NCBI RefSeq assembly: GCF_008831285.2
Contig: NC_045146.1
Span: 5,964,972-6,028,971, forward strand
Direction of reading: 5' to 3'
Source: Nymphaea colorata
Taxonomy: Eukaryota > Streptophyta > Magnoliopsida > Nymphaeales > Nymphaeaceae
DNA length: 64,000 bases
Both the position numbers and the translations under genes were made by a program. Of the stretch, positions 1-21,662 are shown piece after piece. How positions within the stretch are numbered: the stretch's first letter is position 1; the number at the start of each line of letters is the position of its first letter. A model generated the notes under the pieces. It was not told the DNA's origin and searched no databases. It worked only from the letters and a program-made list of their open reading frames with translations.

Positions 1-10302
<10,302 letters not shown>

Positions 10303-10650
10303 GTCATCGGAAACCCCAGAAGACGAACAAGAGCCCTAGCTTTCCCCTAATCGTAGCAAAGAGGAAAGAGGAGAAAGGAGCAATGAGAGAGAGAGAGGCG
10401 GGGGGGACTAGAGGAGGCACGTGCGAGAAGGAAACATACGTGTGGGGATGGGAAGGAGGCGGTGGGGAGGAGGGACGAGGCACGCGCAGGGTCCAAAAGA
10501 GGAAAGCGTGTGGATCGCACGTGCGAGTCATCGTTCTCGCGTTTGGGCTTTAGCCTTCGAGCCTGCGTTGGTGCCATATTCTGAAGGCCACGGCCACGGC
10601 CACCAGCGGGAGAGGCGGCACGGAGACTTTCTGCGGGGTTGTGCTTAGCA
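10303..10650 (-). promoter_or_regulatory. INO80 5' leader and proximal promoter with two G-boxes
   Basis: The 350 bases upstream of the INO80 start are GC-richer than the introns. They hold two CACGTG G-box cores at 10418-10423 and 10518-10523, each within GCACGTGCGAG and exactly 100 bases apart. G-boxes bind bZIP and bHLH factors in plants. I see no convincing TATA box, which fits a housekeeping gene. The transcription start cannot be placed. Open frames here on either strand look like compositional shadows. Confidence 0.4.
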
Positions 10651-10659
10651 ACTCAAAAG

Positions 10660-11990
10660 TAACCAACACCATGTTCCGACTCGAGAAGTAGGGTTTGCCA
10701 TTGAAGGAGATTGTGAGGGCAGAACCCATTAATTAAACCGTTTTCACTACAATTAACTTGTACTCCAAACCTTGCAGTTGTAATCAAATCATTTTTATGA
10801 ACGAAGGTTGGTAGCCACCAGACCATTATACGCCAAATTGGATGGGTCATCGATTTTAAGGAGATTGAAGGTTGGAGACGAAGCTGAAAAAAAAATAGAA
10901 ACCACCCAGGAGATAGAAATGCCACTCAAAAAACGGCAAGGCAACTTGATTGAAGAAACTGATTTGTTTCTTTCTGTGAGGGGTATTACCATTCCCTAAA
11001 AATACAGCTTGCTTTTAAATTAATCTCCACCATCCAAATTCTTTAAAATCAATGGTCAGTACGATTTTCATCCAGTCTAGCATGTAAATGTCTACTAGCT
11101 ACTAGTCTTTGTGTCTATATATATATACAGGATCAAATCCCGCTAGATGCTAAATGCTGACTAAAACTTAAAAATTTATATTTAAAAAAGATCACTAAAT
11201 TGGCATTAATGACAGTTTATGAGGAGGCAACAGGTCATGATGGTTTTCAACAAATTTTTAGATTTTATCCATCATGCAACTATTCGGCATCCAGCAGCAT
11301 TGACTTTTCTTAATAGTTATATTTATATTTATATTTATATTGTAGTCCAATGAATGAGAAACAACACATGAACCAGCCCTCCTTGAAGCAAACCATGAAT
11401 TGCTCTTCTTCTTTTCCTCATCTTATTCGTGCGTTCCTCTATTGCTTTTGTTGTTGTACCCTTCTTAGTTCTTCGTTAGTGTCCTCACAGCAAGGTTCAA
11501 GCATTATTAAAAACAAGGCAGTGTCAACATCACATCGACCTCAAAGATATAGCAGAAACAAAATGAATAAGGTAGATGTGTCCTTTTGAGCCTTTTAAGG
11601 CAGACAAACTGAATGATGCTTATTTTCATGTTTATAAGAATACATGTTTTCTTGAATTGGCCCTACAGGAATTAAAACCTGCCCCAACTATAGAGTAAGT
11701 TCCCCAAAAAAGCAAAACAACTGTCATTACAAGTTTTGAATAGATGATTTTATGGCTGGACCATTCATGGTAGTTTATATGAATAATGATTTCATTGGAA
11801 AACTACACAATTAAAGCCATCACATTTAAGCATGATACAATACTTAAGGCTCGCATTTAATTTCTTTTTGAGCAATATAACTATTATAAGATGAAAAAGC
11901 AATAGTTAATGTTAACAACATTCTGTTGATAGATAGAAACATAGCAATAGCTTCAAGTGTGACACCTATAAGATGGAAACATCAACTGTC
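10660..11990. other. Intergenic stretch with no gene recognised
   Basis: AT-rich DNA between the INO80 promoter and the first Copia remains. It contains short TA runs and a TTATAT-type repeat near 11310-11340. Open frames at 10808-10999 and 11350-11589 carry no family signature I recognise and are probably chance. Confidence 0.4.
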
Positions 11991-11999
11991 TTAGACAAT

Positions 12000-13850
12000 G
12001 TGGCAATGGTATGAATGATGGTATTGACACCATAGCTCTTATACTAAAACCCCAAAAATAGGACATTGAATCAGCCATCAAATAAAACCATGTAAGGAAA
12101 GACAAACAATCTAAGCTCCATAAAGCAAATGACCAGCCTAAATACCAATAGGATAATTCATTTCAAGTCTTAGTAGTTTCAGAGGTGACCCAACCATAAT
12201 TATGGCAAATTTAGTAAGGAAATGGTCCAATACATCAGAAGCCACATGACAATTATCCTTCAGTGCAATGTTACAAGTGTAAAAGAACTGGACATGTTCA
12301 AAAGAACGTTAGATTTTGTGGCATTCAAAATTGCTACAACAATGACAAGCATTATTAAAAAACAAGGCTTGATGAGCAAATGAGGAAAAATTGTGGACTT
12401 TGTGATTTCTAAATGCCTCTTTGTCAATCAAGAATCAGCTTGATGCTAAGGTGGATTCCAGAGTTATTAGGCATATAGCAAAGACTACAAATATAGTTAT
12501 TGACATAAAAAAATATTGGCTTGGAGAACATAAGGTTTATATAAGGTTTATGTGGGAAATAACTCATATTATGATATATAAATATCAGGTCTTATGGACT
12601 CAATGTTGCATGTGTTAATGTTCTCTTTTACTGATGTCATGTATATGAAACCATGAAGACAAACTTTGACGTTCACATGTTTTAATTGACATATTCTGAA
12701 GTCAAGTTTCTCCTAGAAAAGGATATTGCAAAAAAACTCAATATTGACTATGTTAGAGAAGTTTGACAAGGATTTTGACTTGTTTAACCTTACCAAAAAA
12801 GTGAATAAATTTTCATCAGTTTCTACCTATATAGATTGTTAATTAAATGTGAATGTGAATGTTTTGCATGATAGGTTGGGACATAGTTTATATAAAATGA
12901 AAAAGTTAGTTACTCAATAAATAATTCCTAATTTTGATGAAACACTTGTTAAAAAAGGTATTACTGATATAGTAAAAGCTATTGGAAATTATTTATGTCC
13001 ATATATGCAGACCATTTAGAATTAAAAAATGTAGTACCATGATTTACTTTTCTAATGTTTATAGATGATTTTTTAAGGTTTAGATATATATATATATTTG
13101 ATATTTTTTAGGTATGAGGTATTTGAGAAACTTCATAGAACGTACTTCAACAAATTTTATGGTAATTCAAAATAAGCAAAAAAAAACTGTATCTCAAACA
13201 CTAAAATATATACGAGAGTGTATTCGAACTCTCTCAAGCACAATAAGATTTCATGCTCTCAATTGTTGCTTTTACCCAAAAAAATTTAGGGATAAACATT
13301 TCCACTATTATGTATATTTTAAATCAAGTTCCTTATTAAGTAATTTTCAGTACTCCATATGAGAGGTTGATTGATTCTACAACAAAATTTTGTGTTTATA
13401 AGAATTATTTTACCCATAGCAACTTTGAAATCTATATATATGGCAGATAGATGCTAAAACTACTTTTTTAATAGTAAATATAAGAAACAATTTTTGTGGC
13501 GAACAATCAAAAGAGTACACTGACATAGAACAAGAAAATAAACCTATAAAATTACATGGACTAAAAAAAAAATCATCACATCCATGGTGTTTGTCATTCT
13601 ATAAACAATTTCAAAGTATGAGTTGATAGCTATTGAACTAGACTTTTATGTTAATATATAGAAGAATAGGAGCATGTTCAATATTTTGTCTTATTATGTA
13701 GATGATATGCTACTAACTAGAATCAACAATGAAATGATTGCCAAAACCAAACTCTAGTTAATTATAAACTTTGAAATCAAGATTGTGGAAAAGTATATTT
13801 GGCACTTGAAATAAAAACAACAATAAATCTAAGGTATTAAGTCTGGTGAC
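12000..13850 (+). pseudogene. Degraded Copia retrotransposon (gag to reverse transcriptase)
   Basis: Read on the plus strand with many stops and frameshifts, this contains Copia landmarks in the right order. A zinc knuckle reads CYKCKRTGHVQKN near 12260-12310. A GAG pre-integrase-like stretch, RLGHSLYKMKKLV, lies near 12870-12920. The reverse transcriptase active-site motif YVDDMLL lies at about 13694-13715, followed by an FEIK block. The polyprotein would normally drive reverse transcription and integration; this copy cannot be functional. The core of the integrase is barely recognisable and the LTRs were not identified. The left boundary is a guess. Confidence 0.6.
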
Positions 13851-14170
13851 CTACCGCTATAGTTGCATCCCATTCTTTAAAGCCTACTACTGATTGCAAT
13901 TTATGTATTCCGAAAGACAGCTGTTTCTCTAGAGCTTTCCCTCGCTTTGATAAGCTTTGGTACCATTGTTGGGGCAATGCCTTCTTCGCACAACAACATT
14001 GACCTTTACCTGCAACCACAAAGAGAACGATGATAAAAAAAAGTAAGTATTGAGAAGAAAAGTGCAGTACATAGGTGAAGAAAGATGGCATAGTAGTTGC
14101 AAAGACCATAGGGTTGAGATTACAGGACAAATGTTGCAAGTATAAAAAGTGCACCTGGTGTTTTCTCATT
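13850..14170 (-). mobile_element. Copia-type LTR end plus primer binding site (fragment)
   Basis: On the minus strand, bases 13965-13954 read TGGTACCAAAGC. This resembles the TGGTATCAGAGC primer binding site, complementary to initiator methionine tRNA, found just inside many Copia elements. It is preceded within two bases by CCCCAACA, a plausible LTR end in CA. Bases 14169-13966 would then be part of a 5' LTR, and 13953-13850 the start of an internal region. The fragment lies head-to-head with the neighbouring Copia remains. An open frame across it is not convincing as a host gene. Confidence 0.4.
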
Positions 14171-14669
14171 CACACACACTCTCTCTCTCATTTTATATTT
14201 CTAGAATTTTGTTTTGATTGACCTGAACTTTGTTCTTTTTGTGTAATTGAAAATGAAAAGTTTTTTTTATTTTTATTTGGTTTTGCCTATTTGTATAAGA
14301 TGAAAGTAATCCCTCTTTTTTCATCTAAAAGATTATTATTGTGATAATCCGTGTTTAGATAAGTTTTTCATGTCTAATCGGGACATAAGAATGACCATTT
14401 TGGTGCAGCATCGTAGTGCTACTTGTAAAACATTCTCTATGATGTTTTTTTCATGTGAATCTGACTGGAAAAAGAATTTCTTTGGTGATATAAACATTGG
14501 CAAGAATACATTTTTTCTTATAAAATAAAAAATTGTTCAGGTGGATAGAATTGATGGGATAAAAAATAGCCATCTTCCGTGTATGTGGAAGATGAATAAC
14601 AAGAACTAGAAAGCTTGCAGCAAGTTGAAAAATTAAGGGATCACTACAACAAATCGAGGGTTCACCGAT

Positions 14670-14875
14670 GGCTGAAAAACATCGGTAAAAGTTTTACTGA
14701 CATTGTAGGTGGTCGACGGTGAAGAAAATGTTGGTGAAAACTATTACCTACATTACAGCCCATGCGTCGGTGTAGAATTTTGCACCGATGCATCATGTGC
14801 ATAGGTAAATAAAATGATTACCAACGTCCGAGGACATCGGTAATAATACTTGTACCGGCACATGATAGCCATTGA
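14670..14875. repeat. CACTA left subterminal repeats
   Basis: Several copies of the word CATCGGTAA, its complement TTACCGATG or close variants fall here, for example near 14663, 14680, 14798 and 14833. They alternate in orientation, as expected for subterminal repeats of CACTA elements. Confidence 0.75.
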
Positions 14876-15167
14876 TAAAACTTTTTATCGACATACAGAT
14901 GGACGTTGGTATATATTAATCGACACAATTTCATGCATCAATGAAGATTTGATATTTTTTTTTGTAATTAACGAACGACATAATTAGTTCAGAAAATCAG
15001 TGAAGATCTATAGTGATGTTATCTATTGACATGAAGAAACATTAGTTACAAACAAAAAAAAGTATTGCACTCAATCTACCAAATAAAAACTGGTACTAAA
15101 AAACAGGAATTTCATGTAACCATGCGGACCAAAAGAAATTATTGACTTGCCTGATAGAAGTGCCAAA

Positions 15168-15806
15168 CCTTGTGCCGAATCTACCATCAATATATGCTAC
15201 AGAGTAGATGATCAGTCCCTCCTTGTGTGTAAAACCAATTCAAAAATTCCATTGTACAAGATCAAGTCAGAAATAGATTAGAACATAAAGAAAAGAAAAA
15301 ATGAACTTTCATGAAATGGACCAAATTAACATCTTCAAAAAAGGCAACCTTTTGCCACTCTGCAAAGTACCCATTAACATGAAAGCTAGGACCTTTTGGT
15401 TGAATAATTTGCAATGGTTTTACATCACTTTGGTCAACAGCTCCTCTGGTTTTTCCCTAGGGATACAATTTCTTAAAGGATCAGCTGGAGGCAAAGGAAC
15501 AAGTTTGCAGTCACCAAACTCAATAACCTCCATATTTGCCATGTCAACAAGTGCGTGCATGCCTTCAACTAGGCATACATTTCCATTCTCCATTGGGCAG
15601 TCACTCTTAGTTCTGAAGAAAATAAGTGGTTTGCAAGCCGGCGGCTAGGACATCTGCTTCACTATGGTAACCAGCATACTTGCAAAAGATTGTCACAAAT
15701 ACAAATAAGATAAAATCCACAAGAGAAAATGACTTGGTCAAAGCAAAGTAAGCAAGTATCTAGGATCATACCATGGGTCCACCATAACAAGATCCATGTC
15801 ATGCAT
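15168..15806 (-). pseudogene. Captured copper amine oxidase gene fragment
   Basis: Three blocks on the minus strand match plant copper amine oxidase in collinear order. The first is at 15806-15772 (DMDLVMVDPW). The second is at 15678-15349 (AGYHSEAD, then [34 protein letters not shown], and [10 protein letters not shown]). The third is at 15251-15168 (WNF, a stop, IGFTHKEGLIIYSVAY). Intron-like gaps with donor-like GT separate the blocks, so the copy came from genomic DNA and not mRNA. It has frameshifts near 15630 and 15460 and an Arg-to-TGA stop after WNF. Intact enzymes oxidise polyamines, producing hydrogen peroxide. The copy lacks the region expected to hold the topaquinone tyrosine and copper ligands, so it cannot be active. 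Confidence 0.85.
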
Positions 15807-16139
15807 ATGATAAATTGTGTAAGCTTAAAATAGAGCAAGCATCGTTTACAAAACCAAACCAACCTACAAACTGGAATGCAAAAGTCCAAAAATGGCAATG
15901 AAATTTTGAAGCAAAGGACCTAAAATCATTACCCTACAACAATATCATAACCTAAAATCATTCACAAATAGAACAAAACTTAACACTAAGTTCAAGCAAC
16001 CTACTTGTTTATCATTTCAACATCAAATATTGATAAAAAAGACCTTAAATCAACCAAAAACTTCGGTAAACACCAGTATGAAGAAGATGGATGAGAAAGG
16101 AAAAGAGAGAAGAAGAAGAAGAATGGAGAAGAAGGGCTC

Positions 16140-16710
16140 AAGCAGAGTTATACACTCAGGGAAGCCTTTACCAATGCATGGGAGGCGTCGGTAATGGCCA
16201 TATTTAAAAACATCAGTAAAATTTGTGTGGTAACTTTTACCAACGTTCGATGTGTGTCCATAAAAATGACTTCAGTGACACACTTACAAACGTCTGTAAT
16301 TCTTTGTCAGAAAGCGACTACATTGATGCGAGCATGACCACGTGTTTGTAAAACTAACTTCTTTTTTATCGCCGCCTGCAAAACAAATGTCAGTAAAAGG
16401 GTTTTTACCGATGTTCACTTATGAAAATCAGTAAAAGTAATATGTATAGCGATGTTTGGAGCTGGACATCGGTAAAAGCTCAACTTTAATAACATCGGAC
16501 AATGCTACTTTTCACTAATGTCTTGTTCTCGATGTCGTTAAAGGAACATGTTTGGCGGGCAGGTTGGACGTGGGTAAAAGGCCAACTTTAATGACATTCT
16601 AAAAGCACGTGTCGAGAAAGACTACTTTTACAAGTAATAATTAATCTACAATGGCATTTAAAGTCGGATGTCGGTAAAAACAGCCTTTCACTGATGTCCT
16701 TTTTCCCCAT
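16140..16710. repeat. CACTA right subterminal repeats
   Basis: Copies of the same word family as at the left end occur near 16170-16190 (GGCGTCGGTAATGG), 16410 (TTTTTACCGATGTTC), 16465 (GGACATCGGTAAAAG) and 16667 (GATGTCGGTAAAAAC), with several mutated copies between. Sharing with the left end supports one element. Confidence 0.75.
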
Positions 16711-16776
16711 GGGTCAGTGAATCTGTCTTTTTTCATAGTGGATAGTCAGCTCTACCCTATCTGTATACAATACAAA

Positions 16777-16778
<2 letters not shown>

Positions 16779-16860
<82 letters not shown>
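16779..16860. repeat. (TA)n(GA)n compound microsatellite
   Basis: A TA run passes directly into a GA run just outside the right end of the CACTA element. Confidence 0.95.
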
Positions 16861-16864
<4 letters not shown>

Positions 16865-17150
16865 CATGTTATGGATGTCTTAAGTCCAAATTCCTTGAAG
16901 TGGATTGTGCCTTCAAAACTGAGAGTAACTAAAGTGCTTTAATATGATGTAGTTGTTCAATTTAGGTGTTGGAATAGACTGTAGAACTTGATCTCATCTA
17001 ATGAAATAAATTTTACGGACTCTATATTGAATATGTGTTTATCCAGTTGATTGAGCATGTTATGCATGTGTTAAGCCCAAGTTCGTTGCAGTCGGTTGTG
17101 CCTCCAAAACTGAGAGTAGCTAAAAGTGTTTTAATGCGATGTAATCTTAA
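16861..17150. repeat. Two diverged direct copies of a ~95-bp unit
   Basis: Bases about 16864-16957 and 17053-17148 share GCATGTTATG, TTAAG(T/C)CCAA, TTGTGCC and CAAAACTGAGAGTA in the same order, followed by GTTTTAAT or GCTTTAAT and GATGTA. The period is about 190 bases. This is an old local duplication of unknown origin. Confidence 0.7.
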
Positions 17151-20100
17151 TATATAATGCCCTTTATCAGAAAACCTTATTGCTGAGTTAACTTATTTGG
17201 ACTTGCTTTTGGTGAATGGCCCTTATGGTCCTTGTTAAATTTAACTGCTTTTGAATGTTTTTTTTTGTTATGTTTTGTGGGTTAGGTTAAACTGATACAA
17301 GGGCTAAAAATAGCAATGACAATTTGTAGAGGAGAGAACGTGTCTTCAAGTAAGTTTTTTATTTAACTGTTTTATTTCTTATATATGGAAAAGATTTCTA
17401 TTTCTTATAAACATCATATTGTTATATGTATTTTTTGATATGTCTACTTGATATAGTTGCTAATTTTTTTGTGCATGCTATAGAATAGTCGATTTGGAAG
17501 CTCCACAAGGACAATGCTTCCAGTTTCAATGCAGTGAAGACATCAATTAGACTGATCCATTCATTAGCTTCTCCCTTAGAACCTTTCAGGGCTTCTTTCC
17601 TTCCCTTGAAGATCAAGCTAGAAGTTGCTTAGGCTTTTTGGCGTGCATTTGATTACAGATTTCAACAGGCTATTTTAGAACTACAAATATGACAATGTGC
17701 TTGGTATGTCGACTGTTTTACGTGATTTTGTTTTGCAAGAGAACGGAGCCTATGGCGGTGAAAACTGTCACTGACATAAACTCTTACCGTCACCCCCTTT
17801 TAGTTTTACTCCAACATTTTGGCATGCAGTTTGCGTCAGTAACAGCTTGGTTTCTGACACTAAACTAGCGCCAGAGACAGTACCTCTCTGGTGCTCGCAC
17901 ACTCCGCTGGACAAGTAGTGAGTGGCTGCAAGACCTCTCACACATAGATAGTGCGAACGAAGAATTCCACTGGCGCCAGTTTTGTATCGGAGCAATCAAG
18001 TTCTGTCATACTGCATGTTCCCTTGCTGATGGGCACAAATAATGCTAGCTCCATGAAGACACAAAAAAAAAAAGACCCAGAAAAATTGGGAGATGATTTT
18101 TATTGTTTTTAATTTTTTGATTTCCTAAGTTCTTGGCAACTTACTAACAATTAAACTTTTCTGGGTAAGATAGCCTAGTGCAATAACACTAAAAATTAGC
18201 TATTTAGCTTTTTTTTTTTCATTTTTTCTAATTTATGTTTACTCAGTTTTTGACGAACCACCAACTGAAATAGGGCGATCCGTCACATAATATAGTTAGA
18301 CCTTGGCTGATAGACTTTATGATTAGTAGGTGGCGTAGCCGGAAAATGTTTTAATTTTCAGCTAGAAAGTGGCCGGAGAATGCATGTATGGGTTCACTAA
18401 AAAATAAGTTCATGACAATTGGGGTTACAGATGAAATGCAAATTTTTTATTCGGAACAATGATTGGATGACTACTTGCTAATTAATTTATATCTTTATTA
18501 ACAATTGCCAAATATGGTCCTACCTTAACCATTGCTTCTTTAGATATTACTAGCACATTTTAAGTTCGAAGTTAGAATAGTGCCTTTTTTTTTTTTTTTT
18601 TGCTTTTTTGTTAATTTTCACATAGCACATCTGTTCTATGTGGAATTTTTTCAGGTCATCCTCTGGCTTCTAAATGGTTGGACACATCCTTGAAACGATA
18701 TTAAGGCAGCGAAAGGCAAAATGTTGACTATTTTTTGTTAAATATAAAGTAAAAGCACAGTTTATAAGCACACAATAGCACATAAAATGATAATTCCTTT
18801 ATATCTATGAGTGTTTTCTTTCAAAGTAACCATATGGATGCAATTTTCATTTTCCAAGAGTTAGAAAATAATATAAAGTGTTTTCTTAGATGAATGGAAG
18901 TTTATAAGCTACTAAGTTTGAACAATTATTTTTTCAATATTTACAAAATATAGTTTCAATGAGAAAAATGAGCACTAGTCTGGTAGTTTCATAAAGACAA
19001 TGAAGCTTTTTAGTTTCCCGTCTTAATAAAATTTCCTTCACGCGTCAAGGTGAAGAGGGAGAGTGGACGTAGGCATTTTCTTTGCCGAACAACTATACAT
19101 CGAGTGTCTTTCTTTTTTTTCTCTCTCTAGTTTTTTATGCTTCCTGTCAAACAGTTCATAACCTCTTAAGGTTCTTAAAGAAAATTAAGACTAAAAATTT
19201 GATGAGATGTTGAAGACAAAAAGTTTAACTAGCTGGAGTATAGTTAATAAAGTGAAGATGATTATGAGTTCTTTTCTAATCTTATGGGAAGAACCATTTA
19301 GATCCAAACAAATCATGCAGGAATGGACATGAAAAATATCTATATAACAAAGAGTGCTTATTTCAATAAAGCTATATCCTAGCTGATAAATTCATGAATT
19401 CTGCGAACATTTCATGAACTTGTCATTGCTCTTAACTTCGGAAGAACATGACAGATATGCATTTCCCAAACACATATTTATAGTACTACATGGACACATA
19501 TTTAATTAAGATCCCATCCAACCCAACTAACAATCGCATAGAATCTTAAATTCAAATTCGAGTTAGTGGATTGAGTAACTTAAATTATTACTATTTAAGT
19601 AAATTTTAAAGATAGTATCAAAATTTTACTTTCCACTGAATATAATTTAAATGATGTTTATCCACAATCATGCAAACCCTAGAGCTAAACCCTAGGTTGT
19701 CCTCCACATGGAACCCTGATTTCAATATCCAAGATGACCGGATATTGAAACTTTCAATCAATAAAAAGCGAGTTTTTAACTAATCCAAACTATAGAAGAC
19801 CCAAAAGCTTTTAAACTTAACATTTTATCTTTTGAATCTGGATCATGTTTGGATCTCGATAATGCTATAATTATATTGGAACCTAGAATGTGGGTCATGT
19901 TTGGATCTCAATGACATTGAATGCCATAAACCTGGACCTTGATTGTATCTTAGTAATACCAGATCTTGGTTTGTGATTAGATCATGATGATTTTGGGTCT
20001 TACAGAATCCAAATTAAACCGATGTGGATCTCATAGGATTTAGATCAGTAAAACCCAAAATGAAATTTGGAATATGATATTTAATCTCCACTTGAACTCA

Positions 20101-20277
20101 ATTTGTACTGTGGAATTATGATATTGGATTCTATGTTGAGCTTTGGATCCATGGATATGAATAGTGCCATGTCGCAAACCTTTAAACATCGTAGGAATTT
20201 TAATTCTAGACGACAACTTTAGAAGCCAATTCTTGATCATGAGTGCTCCTAGGTGCATGCATCATATAGGCTGCATT
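17150..20277. other. Intergenic stretch, no gene recognised
   Basis: AT-rich DNA with poly-A and poly-T runs. Around 19840-19990 several near-copies of a phrase like TTTGGATCTCGATAATG alternate, suggesting a decayed short-period repeat. No coding signature is seen on either strand. Confidence 0.4.
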
Positions 20278-20455
20278 CAGGGGTGGAGCCAGGGTAGGAC
20301 CCGCATGGGGCCCTAGCACCACCTTAATTTTTTTGTAAAAATTATATGTAAATTTTATAAAATTTTATTTGTTCTATACCAAAATTTTGAAAAAAAAAAA
20401 AAGATATTTCGGCCCTAATCAAAATTTAGAAACTTTAATTTGCCACCCCCTCTTC
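20278..20455 (+). repeat. Dispersed repeat with a CAGGGGTGGAGCCAG end
   Basis: This starts with CAGGGGTGGAGCCAGG, followed by a GGGGCCC tract. An AT-rich body contains TATTTGTTCTATA and CTAATCAAAATTTAGAAAC. Related pieces lie near 25165-25290, 25683-25842, 26605-26780, 28225-28396, 29460-29522, 38320-38360, 46434-46575 and 51725-51850. The CAGGGGCGGA-like end resembles hAT transposon termini. I assign it only as a hAT-like or unclassified short dispersed repeat. Confidence 0.5.
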
Positions 20456-20949
20456 CCACTCATACAACATTTCTCTATCTCTGAACTCTCTTGTTCACAA
20501 CCTTGATCCTTGAAGGTTCAAGCAGATTTTCAGCGGATCTTTTCCAAAATCTAGGGCACGTTTGATTTCACTACATTTAAAATCAAGATGACATTCAATC
20601 TTTTAGATAATATAAAGTCTAATATAGTCTTTACTCAAATTACCCTTGGTCAAGGTGCCATGAATACTTATACCTCATCCCGACAGGGTGAGTCTCGTCT
20701 CTTTAGATCATGCATAATCTAACACAAGCAAATATCAATTTTTTCCATATCCACCTTCTACATGTGAAACCCAAAATTTTGCATGCAAATACTCATCTAT
20801 TTAATTGTAATTTGTCCTAACATATCTTATGCAATGAATGTGATTAGCATATATACATGCAACATCCTATGGAGTCACTGAAAGCAACAGATTGTTTTAT
20901 GGAGTCACACATGACACATTAGGAGTAGCCAGGACTGAGACTTTTGGTA

Positions 20950-21260
20950 CAAGAGGAATGAGACATTGACACTGGAAGAGCAAAAAATAAACAGTTCTAA
21001 CTCGTTCTGGCATTGAGACTGAATATCATATATGGACTAAGAGCTTGTTTGAAGAACTTGGTCTCAAGGTCTCAAAGCCCATGGATCATGTTCTATAACA
21101 ACAAGGCAGCGATTTATATTTCTGCAAATCTTGTTTTTCATGAAAGAACCAAACACATTGAAATGGTTACCACTAAGCAAGAAAGTCATTTTGATATGAG
21201 CTCCTTATATAAAAGGGACAGAACAAATTGCCTAAGCTCCAGTGACAATTAGCAAGTGGG
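20950..21260 (+). pseudogene. Copia RNase H C-terminal fragment
   Basis: With frameshifts, the plus strand reads WKSKK, then TEYHIWTKSLFEELGL, then YNNKAAIYISANLVFHERTKHIE. This matches the C-terminal RNase H region of Copia polyproteins. The rest of the element is missing upstream. It sits directly before a polypurine tract and an LTR start, the correct order for a 3' end. Confidence 0.75.
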
Positions 21261-21294
21261 GTTGTTTTAACATCTGTAGCCCACTTGAAGGGAG

Positions 21295-21604
21295 TGTTAG
21301 AATTACTCTATCCTAAAGGTTCAGTTGCTTTACAAACTGCTGATATACTGAAGAGATATCTTGATAGATTTTATGAACATTGCTGTTGTCTTAGAACATT
21401 ACTCAAGTTTTGGCAACCCGACCTGCATAATCTTGCCTATTGCAATTTTGTATCTCTTGTATAAAGGCAATATCATATTAGCTTTAGTGAAAAATAAGGA
21501 AACTAGGTTACCTCCTCCAGTAGACAGGCTACCGTAGCTGAACCATCTTAAGCTCTACATTTTATTCTTCTCTTGCTCCCTTCTCTTGATTCTTCAAGCT
21601 ACAC
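21295..21604 (+). mobile_element. Copia 3' LTR (probable)
   Basis: A purine-rich tract ending TTGAAGGGAG runs directly into TGTTAGAATTAC, the typical polypurine tract and LTR start. The LTR probably extends about 310 bases to a CTACA near 21604, just before an ATT trinucleotide repeat. The right boundary is uncertain because no second LTR is present for comparison. Confidence 0.55.
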
Positions 21605-21613
21605 TAGCACCAA

Positions 21614-21647
<34 letters not shown>

Positions 21648-21662
21648 TATATTATATTATAT
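21614..21662. repeat. (ATT)n/(ATATT)n microsatellite
   Basis: A run of ATT triplets passes into ATATT repeats, immediately downstream of the probable Copia LTR. Confidence 0.9.

Larger units (their letters stand above)
14642..16740 (-). mobile_element. Non-autonomous CACTA transposon carrying a host gene fragment (Pack-CACTA)
   Basis: The left end begins CACTACAACAAATC at 14642. The right end, read as reverse complement from 16740, begins CACTATGAAAAAAG, and both have TTCAC followed by CATGG or GATGG about 20-30 bases in. The trinucleotide GAT flanks both sides (14639-14641 and 16741-16743), the 3-bp target duplication expected for CACTA/En-Spm elements. Both ends are packed with subterminal repeats of the form ACATCGGTAAAAG in either orientation, the usual binding sites for the element's accessory protein. 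At 2,099 bp it encodes no transposase, so it would need an autonomous relative. The strand given is that of the captured gene inside. Confidence 0.92.

Noticed and set aside
10421-10648. Plus-strand open frame upstream of INO80
   Set aside because: Gly/Arg-rich product of the GC-rich promoter, with no family signature.
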